Assembly (NCBI GenBank): GCA_035578905.1
Contig: JAQJVL010001201.1
Coordinates: 124,001-188,000, forward strand
Source of the DNA: Stictocephala bisonia
Lineage: Eukaryota; Arthropoda; Insecta; Hemiptera; Membracidae
Length of the DNA stretch: 64,000 nt
Direction of reading: 5' to 3'
Made by a program: the position numbers and the translations under genes. This document shows, one piece after another, positions 51,901 through 59,642 of this stretch (position 1 is the first letter of the stretch; every line of letters begins with the position of its first letter). The notes under the pieces were generated by a model. The model was not told the DNA's origin, did no database searches, and saw only the letters and a list, made by a program, of their open reading frames with translations.

Positions 51901-51961
51901 TCTCAGCAACATGATCCAGGCTCTTAAATCAATTCAAACTGATTCTAAATCATGTCACTAA
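33910..51961 (+). CDS. IP6K: Inositol hexakisphosphate kinase, seven coding exons
   Basis: Kinase that phosphorylates IP6 to the inositol pyrophosphate 5-IP7 with ATP, in cytosol and nucleus. Exons: 33910-33939, 41460-41701, 44925-45103, 46082-46257, 49068-49312, 50773-50940 and 51775-51961. All six junctions keep frame and give 408 residues, the usual IP6K size. Seen in the protein: HQVGGHSSM at 14-22, CKP at 31-33, NPW at 125-127, the inositol-phosphate-kinase signature PCILDLKMG at 165-173 (P-x3-D-x-K-x-G), RQHGD at 175-179, TSLL at 278-281 where the family usually has SSLL, and the metal-binding IDF at 362-364. A Ser/Arg-rich, poorly conserved linker covers about 291-350. The gene lies head to head with the Nudix hydrolase Aps, which degrades its product. 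Identity is certain from the motifs; the least certain parts are exon 1 and the exon 3 donor. Introns carry LINEs, SINEs and MITEs, but the coding frame is intact. Confidence 0.93.
33940..35232. other. IP6K intron 1, proximal part
   Basis: No gene. An ORF-like stretch at 34511-34804 and fragments to 35140 may be decayed transposon coding sequence but are not recognised. Confidence 0.4.
35233..35510 (+). mobile_element. LINE ORF2 C-terminal fragment
   Basis: LNLPSFELRCDVDDMLILYK followed by INSLLQCPDLLAQIDFRVP is a typical LINE ORF2 tail. It abuts a second LINE fragment from a more upstream part of ORF2, so two insertions are joined here. Confidence 0.65.
36345..36681. mobile_element. MITE inside the LINE
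   Basis: Bounded by GAAGTTATACTTCTTTG (36373) and its inverse CAAAGAAGTATAACTTC (36665-36681); about 28 extra bases lie outside the left repeat. It interrupts the LINE frame between FEK and NTLYAGLKF. Family unknown. Confidence 0.6.
37085..37126. repeat. Compact hairpin, 19-20 bp stem
   Basis: CATAGACCTTGTATTATACC, then TA, then GGTATAATAGAAGGTCTATG: the halves pair with a single G-G mismatch. The end motif AAGGTCTATG also occurs at 34151 in the same intron. Confidence 0.85.
37462..38602. other. IP6K intron 1, no feature
   Basis: AT-rich, with many short AACAATAA-type repeats (37550-37930). Nothing coding recognised. Confidence 0.5.
38603..39040 (+). mobile_element. SINE family B
   Basis: tRNA-like A box TGGCGCAGCCTG near the start, then a body with CACTACTAGAGAAGTCTGGG, AGCACTACGTGGTTAAGATT and GCTGTAGGTCCCTTAGTTGC. 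The last third (CTATTAAT..., TTTCTGAGGAACAGTTGA) is a relative of the family A tail. A second copy lies at 48640. Confidence 0.8.
39084..39366 (+). mobile_element. SINE family A, full length
   Basis: tRNA-like head (A box ATCGTAGTTGG, B box AGTTCGATTCC), body and AATA tail as at 61370. It lies directly after a family B copy in the same orientation. Confidence 0.9.
40078..40934. mobile_element. MITE with ~230 bp inverted ends
   Basis: The left arm from CAGGGTGTTTATTTCAAAAC pairs with the right arm that reads, inverted, CAGAGGGTTCATTTGAAAAC; both continue through AACAAGTTAGCAAAGTT and GGGACCTTTATTACTTA. Non-coding middle. Lies in IP6K intron 1; family not recognised. Confidence 0.75.
41460..41701 (+). 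CDS. IP6K: IP6K coding exon 2
   Basis: Residues 11-91, beginning PFIHQVGGHSSM and including VCKPVV and FYKTIPECLKQFVPMYYGTV, a conserved N-terminal lobe of IP6K. The acceptor is TTACAG ending at 41459; a second AG at 41452-41453 would add only Leu-Gln in frame. The donor at 41702 reads GTAAGT. The exon ends after two bases of a codon. Confidence 0.92.
42665..43560. other. Insertion in the LINE carrying a minisatellite
   Basis: Separates two parts of one LINE reading frame, so it was inserted later. Starts with non-repetitive sequence (TTCCTCCGCGACACTAGTGT), then the 36-bp array, then 200 bp unique sequence. No inverted ends or duplication found; family unknown. Confidence 0.6.
42924..43360 (+). 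repeat. 36-bp minisatellite (GTGGG-rich)
   Basis: Unit roughly TACTGTACGTGTATGGGTGG plus GCGGGTGGGTCAATAC, spaced 36 bp at 42924, 42960 and 42996, then drifting. A larger block containing TTAATAATAATGTATGTGTG is duplicated (about 43090 and 43197). Strong G/T strand bias. Long ORFs here are a by-product of the 36-bp period. Confidence 0.9.
44073..44924. other. IP6K intron 2, distal part
   Basis: Unique AT-rich sequence leading to the exon 3 acceptor; nothing else recognised. Confidence 0.5.
44925..45103 (+). CDS. IP6K: IP6K coding exon 3
   Basis: Residues 91-151. The acceptor TTCCAG restores the frame left by exon 2 (CA plus A gives Gln). The exon contains VNPWVLKCHREYIAKL, matching the NPWGL-CH block of IP6Ks. 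The donor at 45104 (GTATCC) is weak but is the one whose phase fits exon 4. Confidence 0.85.
45280..45526. mobile_element. Fold-back MITE in IP6K intron 3
   Basis: Arms 45280-45376 and 45427-45526 are inverted copies (GATGTGGCATCCTC / GAGGATGCCACATC, and GAATCTATAT / ATATAGATTC at the outer ends), about 100 bp each with few mismatches. TA lies outside both ends. Confidence 0.85.
46082..46257 (+). CDS. IP6K: IP6K coding exon 4 (catalytic signature)
   Basis: Residues 151-209, starting DFMVLENLTWRF after acceptor ATACAG. It holds PCILDLKMGTRQHGD, the defining inositol-phosphate-kinase motif, and ends RIGGMQ at a consensus GTACGG donor in phase 0. Confidence 0.96.
47133..47294. repeat. Fold-back repeat in IP6K intron 4
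   Basis: GACAAGTGAACCGTGCAATG pairs with CATTGCATGGTTTACTTGTC at the far end; arms of about 68 bp with several mismatches around an AT-rich centre. Confidence 0.8.
47768..48426. mobile_element. TTAA-flanked piggyBac-like MITE in IP6K intron 4
   Basis: 659 bp between TTAA copies (47764-47767, 48427-48430), ends CCCTTTCGATGC perfect and inverted. The 16-bp perfect palindrome GTCCGATATATCGGAC occurs twice near the left end (47784 and 47827, 43 bp apart). No coding sequence. Confidence 0.85.
48640..49055 (+). mobile_element. SINE family B, at the IP6K exon 5 acceptor
   Basis: Second copy of the family at 38603 (CACTACGTGGTTCAGATTCC, GCTGTAGGTCCCTTAGTTGC), lacking the 5' head. Its tail (AATTAATAAATAATAA) ends about 12 bp before the exon 5 acceptor, so it supplies the sequence where a branch point and pyrimidine tract are expected. 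Confidence 0.82.
49068..49312 (+). CDS. IP6K: IP6K coding exon 5
   Basis: Residues 210-291, VYQASSGKFLCFNKLYGRTLSV through FTTSLLLLYQG. It contains the GRxLSV block and the SLL motif. The acceptor TGTGCAG has almost no pyrimidine tract because a SINE ends about 12 bp upstream. The donor at 49313 reads GTAAGT. Confidence 0.95.
49776..49906. mobile_element. Small inverted-repeat element in IP6K intron 5
   Basis: CAATCCAACTTGATTCCTCG pairs with GGGATCAAGTTGGATTG; arms of about 45 bp including a GATATCG block on each side. Confidence 0.65.
50097..50500 (+). mobile_element. LINE 3' fragment in IP6K intron 5
   Basis: In frame pieces read YSALRLHNNLPTHNKNQRTL and FRGTLRGHLID, a LINE ORF2 C-terminus, followed by a 3' UTR and an AATAAATAAATA tail. 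Its tail type matches that of the SINEs. Confidence 0.65.
50773..50940 (+). CDS. IP6K: IP6K coding exon 6 (linker)
   Basis: Residues 291-347. A polar linker rich in Ser, Arg, Asp and Glu with no conserved motif, as expected between the SSLL and IDF segments. Acceptor TTACAG and donor GTAAGT both fit the phases of the neighbouring exons. The start could vary by one alternative AG. Confidence 0.85.
51440..51692. repeat. Direct repeat, copy 1, before IP6K exon 7
   Basis: About 250 bp (AAAAGCAATTATTTTACCTA, GATAAATAGTATT, AGAATGACTTAGC, ACACCCCTTCTTT) repeated at 52330 with an offset of 890 bp. The two copies flank the terminal exon. Confidence 0.85.
51775..51961 (+). CDS. IP6K: IP6K coding exon 7 (terminal)
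   Basis: Residues 347-408. It contains DVRIIDFAHST, with the metal-binding Asp of the IDF motif, and GPDSGFLFGLSNMIQAL, the C-terminal GPDxGxxxGLxxL block, ending in TAA at 51959-51961. The acceptor is TTTCAG. About 250 bp direct repeats flank this exon. Confidence 0.96.
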
Positions 51962-52045
51962 TTTAAATAGTTTTAGATCTTATTGGGTCCACAGTCATTA
52001 GATTTAGAAAAACGACTGATTATTTTTTATATCATGTTACTTGAT

Positions 52046-52051
52046 AATAAA
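52046..52051 (+). promoter_or_regulatory. Likely poly(A) signal of IP6K
   Basis: AATAAA lies 85 bp after the IP6K stop codon and is the first such hexamer in the 3' UTR. Use inferred from position. Confidence 0.55.
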
Positions 52052-52329
52052 TATTTTATTAGCATGTCTGCAAAACTGTTTGTTTTTATTCTAGTTAAAT
52101 TGGGAGGTTAATTAATATTGTTATTTAATATTTTGTTGTTATTATTTATTTTCAAATCAATGCTTTAATGATGTTGTCTGTTATTATTGTCTTAATTAAA
52201 TCATATAGTTTATAAGCGTTAAAAATTTTTTCTACACTAATAAACCAGTGTGAACAGATTCATTCCATTTTAAATTAGCTGGTAATGCTTTTGAAGCATT
52301 AAACATTTATTAAATCATTTATTAAGATT

Positions 52330-52576
52330 TTTTAAAACCATGTTAGGTGAGGAAAAGCAATTATTTTACCTAAACCCTGTATTACAATGCTCAACCACTG
52401 CCACATAATGATTTTTTGATTTTTATATTTAATGATAAATAGTATTTCCTCCTATTTATTAAAAAAGTCAGTTACAATCCACCTTTCAAGCCATTCATCT
52501 ACCTTAAAACATTCATAATTCAAAAATATTCTTATGAAGCTACAGCTAGAATGACTTAGCCAACACCCCTTCTTTA
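52330..52576. repeat. Direct repeat, copy 2, after IP6K exon 7
   Basis: Diverged second copy of 51440-51692, in the IP6K 3' flank. Confidence 0.85.
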
Positions 52577-53496
52577 AAAAAGGTGTGTCTGGGTTGGGTA
52601 AAGAGCTTATCACATGTTTCAAATTATGAGGCAAGTGTATTTTTTTCACATATACTGTTAAAGATCGTTACTGTAAATGTTATACTTTCACAAATGATAT
52701 AAAATATACTTTTTTATAAAGATTGTGTGCATATGATAAATATAAAGAATGAGAAGTATTGTAAAGGCGTCATATTGAATATAGGTAATTGTTATTATAC
52801 AAAATTGTTAATATTGGAATGTGTTGGGTAGCTGTGAAGTTAACATATGATCTTTAGTTGGTTGGATTTGTAATAACAAATTGTGTATATGGAATGATGT
52901 ACCTGACAAGAATTTGTAGTGCTTCTATAAAAAATTTGTTTTAAAATTATGGGTGAGCTGTGAAAATATTGTACTCTCTCTGAGAGAGTATCCTATGTAC
53001 TTAGTGAGTGGGATATTTAAAGAACCTAAATTTGAATTTTACATTAGTTTCATTAACTAATTTAATCTTAAGTAATGAAGAAAAATTTGCCTAAATTGGC
53101 TGTTTAATATTTTATTGTTATTAATATATATATTTAATATCTATTATAGTCTGAGTCATATCAGTGCAAGCCTGGGCAATAGATAAAATAAGTGCCCCTC
53201 TTCCCACCTTATATGGAAACAAATGTCAATTAGAAGATGTGCACTTCTATAGCTGTCATCTGACAGCCTTGTGTAAATGTAATCTATACGTGCAGAAATG
53301 GCAACATTACCAAGATACTCTAGCTTGTAATGACATGTCTCGGACCGTAGTAACACTTAGCAATATTTTGTACTGAATATTGATTCAGCTATGTCATCTT
53401 TTTTATAGATTATTTTAAATTACAGTTTAAACAGTACACAATCTTGACTACAAACGATTTTAAGATCATAAAATGAGATGCAATAATCAATTGTTC
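52577..53496. other. IP6K downstream region
   Basis: AT-rich, no gene recognised. Short open stretches at 53160-53376 show no conserved motif. Confidence 0.5.
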
Positions 53497-54394
53497 AGTA
53501 ACGTAGTTGGTTAACACGTTAGCTGCCATCCTTAAAATGAGTATTTTTGCTCTAAATTGCCAAAAACTGTTATGCAAATATTTAAAACAATGATGCATTA
53601 TACTCACTATGCCACCATTTCTGAGTATAGAAATAGTACATACATAGGCATTATATGTATATAAATATGTCGGGAGTATTGGCCCGACACAGTTTTTTTA
53701 GTAGCTTATAAGGCTCATAAAAAACTGTCGGGCATATCGGCCTGACACATTTTGAGGTAAATTTGTTTTCATGGTTTGGCTACACTGACTGCATGATGAA
53801 AGTAATCCAGTATTCAATATGTATTGCGTTATTTCAATACCAACATTCACTAATTAAGTCTGTCAAGCCTATACTCCCGACAACTTGCTCGTAGAACATA
53901 CCAACATTTAAAGTTTTATGAAAAACTTTGTATACAACCAAATACTTAGAAATTCGCTCTGTAAATAGTGTGATGCTTGCAGTACAATAAAGTGTGATCG
54001 GTTTTTTTAAGAAAGCAGGACCAGTCGAGTAACAATAAAATAACCAAAAGGTTGCTTAGCAACAATGTCGGGCGTAGTGGCCCGACGTCATCTAGCTGAG
54101 ACAAAGAGCCGTCGGGCGTACTGGACTGACACGGCAGCTAAAGTGTTAAAGCCGAGCTTCATAAGCTAAAGGTTCTTAATTCAATCCTAATCAAAGTCAA
54201 AGCAAATTTTGAAAGGGATCAGCTGATAACTACCAACTGTTCATTTGTCATTGGGCTATTAATTAATGACACTTTCTAAGGAAAGGTTGGTCTTAGTTTG
54301 TAACAATGACTACTACATCCGATCACCTACACTTATCATACTCATTCGAAATCCATATATTGACAATTGGCATCTTAGTAATAAATAAATAAAA
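53497..54394 (+). mobile_element. SINE family A split by a MITE
   Basis: The A-box part (AACGTAGTTGGTT) ends at 53514; the rest (GCTTCATAAGCTAAAGGTTC ... AATAAATAAATAAA) resumes at 54146. The break falls inside the head at a TTAA made from GGTTCAA-like SINE sequence. Confidence 0.82.
53515..54145. mobile_element. TTAA-flanked MITE inside the SINE
   Basis: 631 bp between TTAA copies (53511-53514, 54146-54149); ends CACGTTAGCTGCC and, inverted, CACTTTAGCTGCC (12 of 13). Four copies of a 20-bp near-palindrome of the form GTCGGG-N8-CCCGAC lie at 53669, 53727, 54067 and 54111; the last two are 44 bp apart beside the right end. Non-coding. Confidence 0.8.
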
Positions 54395-55074
54395 TTAGTT
54401 GTGTCAAATATATTGGAGGAAGGAAGACTATTAGATTTGTTTCAAGTATAAAGTTCATTTATACTTTGTATTGGAGAAGAAAATTTCTAAAATATAATAT
54501 TGGTAATCTAATTATATTTTTATGTATAGATTTTAGGCCTTAATATTTAAGTAGCTTTATAATGTTTATGTAGCAAATGAAAAGTTTAAAAATGTTTGAT
54601 TGTATATTTAAAGTCTAGAATTATCACTTCTATTAACCATACTTTTTAATTTTCAAAATATATAACTGACAAGCATGATTAAGTAAAGAGCAAATTTTGT
54701 GTTATCCTAATAACAAAGTCTGAAACTTTGGCGAGGGAACTATTCTCTTTTTAGAGGTTAGGTTATCATTAGGCCAGGAACTGACATATTTTTAGTTTTA
54801 GTAATATTAGAGCAAAATAGTATTACAGATCTGATAATCAGCAAACTTACTTGAGAAGAAAAGTTTGTTCATAAATCACACAAGAAAACACTAAAGACAC
54901 AACACAGTTCGCATATTTTTGATGCCACTCTTTCCCTTTCCTTGTCCGATGAAGGTACCAATGACACTGAACATTTATTAACTATATTTTGTCTATTGTA
55001 TATTTTCCTGTGTGTTGTGATAGTAGAAAGTTAATGGATGTCTTATTTTACCAGACCAAGTTAGGGCTAAGAAG

Positions 55075-55262
55075 CCATCTCTAACACTTTACCTAGAGAT
55101 CAACAGCTTAAAGGTGATTTCCGAACCACCACCAGTGATTGGGTAGGTTGGCTGCATGCAAGTACAGGATCGCTTGGTCAGTCACCCATCCTTAGCTCAA
55201 TATTGCCTGGCACCGATATCTTGTGATAATGTCGGAACCCTTCGGTCAAGGCCACTTGACTT
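55075..55262 (-). repeat. Possible 5S-like repeat
   Basis: The - strand contains TTGAGCTAAGGATGGGTGAC followed by TGACCAAGCGATCC, reminiscent of the 5S rRNA internal promoter region (GGATGGGTGACC), as in 5S-derived SINEs. One copy only; weak. Confidence 0.3.
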
Positions 55263-55439
55263 TTCTTCTCAGTTAAGTTCACTGATGCAAAATATTATAT
55301 TAATTTTCTTGTTAGCATACATGTTGCAGATAAAATCTCCCCATCGTGGATTTTTGTACTTTATAAGCTGACTAAATCTTCACATCTTTTCTCAGTCATT
55401 ATCTGTAGAACAGTTTAAAAGGGGTTTCATGACACAAAT

Positions 55440-55600
55440 AATTTGTCATTGGGCTATTAATTAATGACACTTTCTAAGGAATAGTCGGCCTTAGTTTGTA
55501 ACAATAACTACATTCGCTCATCTACACTTATCACACTCATTCGAAATCAATATTCGCCCATATCTTGACGATCGGCGTCTTATGAATAAATAAATAAAAA
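55440..55600 (+). mobile_element. SINE family A, 5'-truncated
   Basis: Starts within the body (TTTGTCATTGGGCTATTAAT) and keeps the complete tail (CTTGACGATCGGCGTCTTAT, AATAAATAAATAAA). The head with the promoter boxes is missing. Confidence 0.88.
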
Positions 55601-55655
55601 TCATGATCTATAATTCTGAATTTAACTAAAGAGTTAAATACCAGCCATATGTTAA

Positions 55656-56064
55656 CTGATGATTTAAAACTTGGACCCTGTACACTCTAGTCTGAAGATT
55701 TAAAACTTGGACCCTGTACACTCTAGTCTGAAGATTTAAAACTTGGACCCTGTACACTCTAGTCTGAAGATTTAAAACTTGGACCCTGTACACTCTAGTC
55801 TGAAGATTTAAAACTTGGACCCTGTACACTCTAGTCTGAAGATTTAAAACTTGGACCCTGTACACTCTAGTCTGAAGATTTAAAACTTGGACCCTGTACA
55901 CTCTAGTCTGAAGATTTAAAACTTGGACCCTGTACACTCTAGTCTGAAGATTTAAAACTTGGACCCTGTACACTCTAGTCTGAAGATTTAAAACTTGGAC
56001 CCTGTACACTCTAGTCTGAAGATTTAAAACGTGGACCCTGTACACTCTAGTCTGAAGATTTAAA
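55656..56064. repeat. 36-bp minisatellite, ~11 units
   Basis: GATTTAAAACTTGGACCCTG followed by TACACTCTAGTCTGAA repeats every 36 bp with almost no change (one T-to-G in the last unit, one change in the first). The length is a multiple of three, so it stays open in frame; that ORF has no other coding sign. Confidence 0.97.
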
Positions 56065-56207
56065 AAAAAATGTATAGTTCCTTTCCCCTGCATTCCCATA
56101 TTTCATCATTTTCCTCCAGGAAATCATCTTTAACAAGGCGATACTTCAGTCTTTGTTAGGTCATTTAGATAGTTTAGTTTCAAGTACAGAACCGTTTATT
56201 GTTTTAA

Positions 56208-56456
56208 CACGTTGACTGCGGCTGTCTGATATTATGTAATATCTCTAGGAGCTGAAGTATAAAAATTATTATTTCACCTACCATGTTGACATGGTTTTAT
56301 ATCCATGTAAACATCCAAAAAGCTGTTTGAAGTTGATATTAAATGTATGACCCATATGTGAGTCATCAGCTCCTCTTACCACTCTATACAGTGAAATGGC
56401 CCATGGGCGGGTCAGGCGCTACCTACGTGTGTCACAGGTCATCCGCACTCAACGTG
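56208..56456. mobile_element. Small TTAA-flanked MITE
   Basis: 249 bp between TTAA copies (56204-56207, 56457-56460); ends CACGTTGACTGCGG and, inverted, CACGTTGAGTGCGG (13 of 14). Inside are two near-palindromes, TGACCCATATGTGAGTCA (56348) and one around GGCCCATGGGCGGGTCA (56398). Confidence 0.78.
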
Positions 56457-56568
56457 TTAAATGAGGTCTTTCTAATTGAATTAATCTATTATTGATCTCT
56501 TCTTTCATATTTTGTCATTTTTAGATTAAAAAACAATTCTTTCATATGTATTCTATCAGTTCCTAATA

Positions 56569-57251
56569 CAGTACAACCTTGCTTATCTAGCCTTGCTTTA
56601 TCCGGCTTGATAATCAGATGGAAATAACTTTTTATTAGATAAATTACAAATACTTGAGACAACATGAGTGAATATTGCAGGTACTGTTCTTTTAATTTGT
56701 CGTGCATTACCGGTTGTCACTGTGTTATGTGCCCAAAAATATGAGCTGACAATTTGTTTACTCCTGTAACAGAGGAGCTGAAAGAGTCCATTTCTCATAT
56801 GGGAAAGTGGAAGAGTTCATTATACACACCCCCGGCATTTTAAGACTTTTGTTTACTGTGACGGAGTGAAAACACATTCTCGTTCATCTGAAGATGTAGT
56901 TACTGTAGGCCTACATCCTTTTAAAACTATTAAAATTATTTTGTATAGAAAGTTTCTAACTAAATACTATACAGTAACTTAACATATGATGTTAGAATTT
57001 TAAATGAGTAAAACACAGTTGTTTTTAAAAACGTATGTCTTATGAGACATTAGATTTTGACAATATGCAATCAGCCGCTGTAATCTTGTCAAAATTCACC
57101 ATGCCTTCACGACTTGCTTTGTATGCAACTGTAGGCCCAACAATATGAGTTATTGAATCTGTTTTTTGTTAGGAAACAAAGTTTTTTATGACCTATGTTT
57201 TATCCGATTTGACCTGCCACCAGATTAGGCTTGATAATAGAGGTTGTACTG
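56569..57251. mobile_element. pogo/Tigger-like MITE
   Basis: 683 bp flanked by TA; ends CAGTACAACCTTGCTTATC and, inverted, CAGTACAACCTCTATTATC. Same end type as the element at 28409 but a different subfamily. No ORF. Confidence 0.72.
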
Positions 57252-57730
57252 TATTAACTTTAATATGTATCTTTATAGCATCTGTTACATTCTGGTAATA
57301 CAGTATTTTCACCTGTAAATATTAACATACTTCATGTTTAACCATAGCCTATACCTTCATCTAATTTTAATGTCATTCTAATTTTACTACGGATATCTTG
57401 TTCATAGGCATTTATATTATCAGAGGTAGAACAAGTTTTCTAATCTTGTCGCTTCCTGTTCTTTATTGAGACGTGATATCTTTTCTTAAGCCAAAGTTCC
57501 TAGTATCAAGGAAGTGTAAACAGCTTTAGCTAGGTCGATCGGTTTGTACAGTTTCTCAACTGTATTTCTTTGGCTATATGATGCATAGGTCACTATGACC
57601 TACCACGAGATATTTGCTGCCAGACATCATTATAAAGCTTTAAACAATAACACTATAAAGGACGTTCAGTAAAGATATTTAAAAAAATTATGATGTTATT
57701 GACCTGGCACCAAAATAAGGCAAACAGTTC

Positions 57731-58300
57731 TTGTAAACATCGAACCAAAAACCCTTTGTTAACCAGCTAGATGCTATTTTTATTTTTCATGTAAAATGAT
57801 CTATCTGAAAAAATGTTGACTGAAAAACTTCAAATTTTCCAAAATACTTGTTCTGGTCATTTCCAATCAAATACAAAAAACAATTTGATACAGTTGTAAT
57901 TTTCAATATGGAAGATGATTCAAATATTCAATGAACAATAATTCCAGAACTTGTAGTTTTTTAATATTCATTGCACGTGTAATATTTTATTTAAAATTTT
58001 ATTACAAATGTATAACAATATTTTGTTTTTGGAAATAAGATATAAATAAAGCAAAATGAGGCCATGAGTTCCTGTAAACATAGGTCCAAAAACCCTTCAT
58101 CAACCAGCTAGCCATCATTTTGTATTTTTCATCTAAGAAGATCACCCATAAAAATGGTCTGACTGAAAAACTTCACATTTTCCTAAATATTGTTATTTCC
58201 TAATGAATTACAAAAGCCAATGTGATACAGTCATAATTTTCAAAATTATAGCCATTCTAAACAATCAATGAATGATAACTTCACAATGGTATGACTTTAG
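57731..58300. repeat. Diverged direct duplication, 340 bp offset
   Basis: GTAAACATCGAACCAAAAAC (57733) matches GTAAACATAGGTCCAAAAAC (58073) and the copies stay alignable through AACCAGCTAG, TGACTGAAAAACTTCA and GATACAGT for about 230 bp. Confidence 0.75.
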
Positions 58301-59432
58301 GAAGTATACAAATCTGCCTAAACATTTCTTATAATTGACATATAACCTATCAAAAGACTAAAATTTGTGTTTGCAATATTATTTTTCTTAGATTACACCA
58401 CACCAACAAATGTATAGTTTTACCCTGTCCATGTCTAAGGTACTTATTTGTTTATAATTCAAATTTCTATTAAAAATACTTAAGTTAGTTCTTTGTATGT
58501 ATGTGCACATTTTTTATAACAACCATTTAACTATGTCAAATAGTGCTAGTCAAAGAGTTATAGTTAAAAGTACTGAAAAATATTGTGATAAATAATGTGA
58601 TACATAAATAACACACCCCAAAGTCTTCTTTTAAGCTATAATTAATCAGCATTTTCAAAAATCATTGTCTCAGGATATAAAGATTGAGGTTAAACACTTG
58701 TTAAATTTTCATGATTTTTTTAAATTTCATCATGTATTTTATTTCATAATGTATCGTATACAATTTTCAAGTAAGGGTTTCTATAATTTTAGCGTATTTG
58801 TAAAACAGAAAATTTTCATATCATAAAATTGTATACCAGAGAATTTATGCCAAATAACCATAAATGCTACTTAACACCTGATGAGATAATTTTCTATCTA
58901 ATAATAATATTGTTGCAAGGCTTATATCGAAAGTAAAGAATCTTTTGGTAAGACAAGATTGTTCCCTCCCATTACCAACATGCGTTTACCGATCTTGATT
59001 ACCTTCCACCTTACCGTTGGAAGTAACTATAATCTGTTATGGTTGATTACTTCTCTGATGGTCATTTGCTCATTGATTAACTTTACATGCTCGTTGATTA
59101 ATCAGCTTGTTACTGTGCCAATCCATTTTGATGATGGAATAAATAGTCCAGTAAGATCAGACATTGATTCATGCCTAAGGAAGGTCAACAGATCTGTGTT
59201 CAAAGAGCAAACAGAAGAGAAACTTTTGCAATAAAAATGAAAGCTAATTAAATTTGGTAAAATGTTGCTCCTGAGCATATTTCTAAAAATCTGATCTTTT
59301 TTCGTTGTATCATCTCCCAAGAGTAGAACATTTTCGCCGCAGATATTTTTGTAAAAGTTTTCTTCATTTCACAGAAAAATTGGCAGGAAGCAAGTTGTTG
59401 AAGAATAAATCCCCTTAAAGAATGTATATATT
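58301..59432. other. No recognised feature
   Basis: AT-rich. An open stretch at 58959-59234 (92 codons) is Leu/Ile/Thr-rich without conserved motifs or splice context; not called as a gene. Confidence 0.45.
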
Positions 59433-59642
59433 AGGAGCGGCCGTAGTTAAGGGGCTAAGGCGCTGGCTTGCCACGCAGCCGGTCCAGGTTCGATTCCTGA
59501 TATGACCACTAATGTATTTTGCCCTGCTGCTCCCGTATTTCGGAAGTCAGGTAAAGCCGTTGTTCTCCAGGTTAAGTGTTAAGGAGTGAGACGGCTACTT
59601 GCCCTAACTTCGCTTGGTTATAGAAGACGATCTTTAACTTTA
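59433..59642 (+). mobile_element. tRNA-derived SINE, third family
   Basis: Head CGGCCGTAGTTAAGGGGCTA (A-box region) and GGTTCGATTCC (B box), 50-60 bp apart as in a tRNA, then a ~130 bp body ending in a CTTTAACTTTAACT tail. The acceptor stem does not pair and no CCA context is seen, so a working tRNA is unlikely. Confidence 0.7.

Noticed and set aside
55626..56099. 157-codon ORF of 12-residue repeats (- strand)
   Set aside because: A by-product of a 36-bp minisatellite, whose period is a multiple of three; no start context, homology or splice support.
58959..59234. 92-codon hydrophobic ORF as a membrane protein gene
   Set aside because: Hydrophobicity is what AT-rich sequence gives by chance; no conserved motif, neighbours or splice context.
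59433..59520. Working tRNA gene
   Set aside because: A and B boxes are present but the acceptor stem does not pair and a SINE body and tail follow.
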